This document shows positions 6,704 to 8,166 of a stretch of 8,166 nucleotides of DNA, one piece after another. The stretch lies in NCBI GenBank assembly GCA_028290125.1, contig JAQGKM010000011.1, positions 1 to 8,166 on the forward strand. Direction: 5' to 3'. How positions within the stretch are numbered: position 1 is the first letter of the stretch; each line of letters starts with the position of its first letter. Below the pieces are notes generated by a model. It was not told where the DNA came from. It made no database searches and saw only the letters and a list, made by a program, of their open reading frames with translations. Both the position numbers and the translations under genes were made by a program. This stretch comes from Hyphomicrobiales bacterium (GTDB taxonomy: Bacteria; Pseudomonadota; Alphaproteobacteria; Rhizobiales; Beijerinckiaceae).

Positions 6704-7713
6704 GTCGTGGCTCCCAGGCGCGGATCGATCAGTCTGTACGACAGGTCGATGAGAAGATTGAGCGCGATGTAGAGGATCGCCATCGCGAGGACGAAACCCT
6801 GCACGGGCGCGAAATCCGACGCGATCAACGCCTCGACCGCATAGGAGCCGACGCCCGGCCAGGCGAAGACTTTTTCCACCAGCACATTCGCGCCGAGCAG
6901 GAAGGAGAAGACCATGCCGAGCGTGGTGATGACGGGCAGCATGGCGTTACGGAACGCATAGATCATGATGACCTTGCTGGCCGGCAATCCGGACGCGCGG
7001 GCCGTGCGCACGAAATCCATCGAGAGCACCGCCAGCATCGATGCGCGGGTGATGCGCGCGATGGGCGCCAGCGCGAAGATCGCCAGCGTCACGCCAGGCA
7101 GGAGAAGCTGCGCCAGACTGGAGCGAAACGCCTCGCCGTCGCGCGCGATCAGCGAGTCGACAAGGTACAAGCCGGTGACGGTCGGCGGCGCGCTGGCGAA
7201 GACGTCGAGCCGACCGAGAGGCGCGGGCGAGACCTGCCAGATGAAATAAAACAGATAGACGAGCAGCAGCCCCGTGAAGAAGACCGGCAACGACACGCCC
7301 GCGGTCGCGATCGCGCGACACGCGTGATCGATCATCGAGCCCTGCTTCACGGCCGCGACGATGCCGAGCGGCACCGCGATGATCAGAGAGAGAATGAGTC
7401 CGAACAGGGTGAGTTCGGCGGACGCCGGCAGGCGCGACTTGAGATCGGCGAGGACCGGCTGGCCGGTGGTCAGCGACTGACCGAGATCGCCGCGCACGAG
7501 ATCGCCGACATAACGCGTGAACTGCTCCGGCAGCGGCTTGTCGAGACCGAGCTTCTGTTTCACTTCCTGAATGGCCTGCGGCGTCGCCGCCGGTCCGGCG
7601 AAATAGGCCGCCGTGTCCCCAGGCAGGACTCGCGTCAGCAGAAACGAAACGACGACGACCCCGATCAAGGCCGGGATCGTCGTCAAGATACGGCCGAACA
7701 GCACTTTCAGCAT
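6700..7713 (-). CDS. DppB-type ABC transporter permease
   Basis: This 337-residue inner-membrane protein is the first permease of a peptide-type ABC importer. It starts with the DppB-like helix (about 9-28) followed by TRVLPGD (27-33), a periplasmic stretch with LGLDKPLPEQFTRYVGDLVRGDLGQS (55-80), then hydrophobic helices near 100-122, 135-158, 203-224, 260-281 and 303-325. The EAA coupling loop is DFVRTARASGLPASKV (233-248) with RNAMLPVIT just after, and VEKVFAWPGVG (279-289) is typical of the family. A strong site, GGGAGGATCAC, precedes the ATG. A 57-nt gap with a hairpin separates it from the binding-protein gene upstream; its stop overlaps the next permease by 4 nt. Confidence 0.96.
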   Translation of the reverse strand: MLKVLFGRILTTIPALIGVVVVSFLLTRVLPGDTAAYFAGPAATPQAIQEVKQKLGLDKPLPEQFTRYVGDLVRGDLGQSLTTGQPVLADLKSRLPASAELTLFGLILSLIIAVPLGIVAAVKQGSMIDHACRAIATAGVSLPVFFTGLLLVYLFYFIWQVSPAPLGRLDVFASAPPTVTGLYLVDSLIARDGEAFRSSLAQLLLPGVTLAIFALAPIARITRASMLAVLSMDFVRTARASGLPASKVIMIYAFRNAMLPVITTLGMVFSFLLGANVLVEKVFAWPGVGSYAVEALIASDFAPVQGFVLAMAILYIALNLLIDLSYRLIDPRLGATT

Positions 7714-7770
7714 GTGATCCTCCCGCCGGAAACGACGACGGCGCGGAGAGCTCCGCGCCGTGCAGTAACG
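7714..7770. other. Short gap between binding-protein and permease genes
   Basis: Between the binding-protein stop and the permease start there are 57 nt. They hold a strong hairpin (7738-7761) and the GGGAGG ribosome binding site of the permease (centred near 7720). No promoter-like hexamers were evident in the remaining bases. Confidence 0.7.
7738..7761 (-). promoter_or_regulatory. Stable intergenic RNA hairpin after the binding-protein gene
   Basis: An exact inverted repeat of 11 bp (ACGGCGCGGAG and its complement) flanks only two central bases; in RNA the innermost pair or pairs would open, giving about 9-10 bp with a 4-6 nt loop, nearly all G-C. It begins 9 nt after the stop codon of the solute-binding protein. 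The minus strand after it reads CGTCGTTTCC, which lacks a T-run, so it is unlikely to be a full intrinsic terminator. Hairpins at this place in importer operons, as between malE and malF, are known to protect the upstream mRNA and let the binding protein be made in excess. That role here is inferred. Confidence 0.65.
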
Positions 7771-8166
7771 TCAGGCTTTGACCAGCGCGCGGTAATCCAG
7801 CCGGCGGTGGAACCAGTACTGGTAGCCGGTGATGTTCTTCTGCATCGCGATGTTCACATAAGGCTGGAACAGCGGCACGCGCGGCACATCCGTGAAGGCG
7901 AGATCGACGAAGCCCTTCACGCTCTGCTCGTACAGCGCGGTGTCGCCTGCGGCGGCGGACGACCGGGCCGCAGCGATGAGCTTGTCCATCTCGGGGTTCT
8001 TGTAGCTCATGGTGTTGAACACCGAGTTCGAGCCGTCATAACACCAGAAGAAGAAATATTCCGGATAGTCGAGCCATCCCGAGAAGACGTTGGTGTAAAG
8101 CGGCATTTCCTTCTTGTTCAACTCGGTGCGCCAGTTCGCGCCCGGCACCTTGTTGATCGTCGTCGT
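7771..8166 (-). CDS. Family 5 extracellular solute-binding protein (DppA/OppA type), C-terminal fragment
   Basis: Only the last 131 residues are in the window; the reading frame stays open to the right edge, where it begins TTTINKVPGANW, so the true start lies outside. The GTG at 8146-8148 is internal, not a start. The visible part matches the C-terminal lobe of family 5 binding proteins: SGWLDYPEYFF, NPEMDKLIAAARS, the YEQSVKGFVDLAFTDVPRVPLFQPYVNIAMQKNI stretch, and the closing TGYQYWFHRRLDYRALVKA. These periplasmic proteins deliver peptides, opines, glutathione or other small amides to DppBC-type permeases, which follow directly. Full members are about 500-540 residues. Ligand specificity cannot be read from this fragment. 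Confidence 0.93.
   Translation of the reverse strand, partial: TTTINKVPGANWRTELNKKEMPLYTNVFSGWLDYPEYFFFWCYDGSNSVFNTMSYKNPEMDKLIAAARSSAAAGDTALYEQSVKGFVDLAFTDVPRVPLFQPYVNIAMQKNITGYQYWFHRRLDYRALVKA

Noticed and set aside
5657..6772. Plus-strand open frame of about 370 codons opposite the DppC permease
   Set aside because: Low-complexity, charged translation (many D, R, E) that is the antisense of membrane helices; it has no family motif and lies over a clear permease gene.

Overview
The window is GC-rich DNA in which every supported gene lies on the minus strand, so transcription runs from the right edge to the left. Codon use with G or C at third positions, the dense operon layout, and the mix of a dipeptide-type ABC importer, an orphan TctC/Bug binding protein and an AtzE-family amidase suggest a soil- or plant-associated proteobacterium. 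An alphaproteobacterium of the Bradyrhizobium/Rhizobiales kind is most likely, and a betaproteobacterium is possible. This placement is inferred from style and gene content only; there is no rRNA or other marker.

In transcription order, the first block (8166 to 2117) holds: the C-terminal end of a family 5 extracellular solute-binding protein (cut by the window edge); two DppB/DppC-type permeases; a two-domain ATPase (DppD and DppF fused); a small HpxZ/AtzH-family protein (DUF3225); a 70-residue AtzG/HpxX-type protein (DUF4089); and an AtzE-family amidase. Junctions from the first permease onward are 4-nt or 1-nt overlaps or gaps of 1 to 7 nt, so this is almost certainly one operon. The only larger gap, 57 nt after the binding-protein gene, carries a strong hairpin. 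The layout points to import of a small amide, ureido or peptide-like compound, followed by hydrolysis by the AtzE-AtzG complex with the HpxZ/AtzH partner. The characterised relatives act on 1-carboxybiuret (cyanuric acid pathway) or are linked to oxalurate (Klebsiella hpx pathway). The other enzymes of those pathways (AtzD, AtzF, HpxW) are absent here, so the substrate is unknown.

After a 140-nt gap with a palindrome and a possible promoter comes a second block (1976 to 1). It holds a TctC/Bug-type periplasmic binding protein with a Tat-like signal peptide, and a metal-dependent amidohydrolase of the ACMSD family that overlaps it by 4 nt and runs off the left edge about ten residues short of its expected end. 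No tctA/tctB membrane genes are present. This block may be read through from the first one or have its own promoter. I saw no RNA genes, insertion sequences, CRISPR arrays or clear intrinsic terminators.
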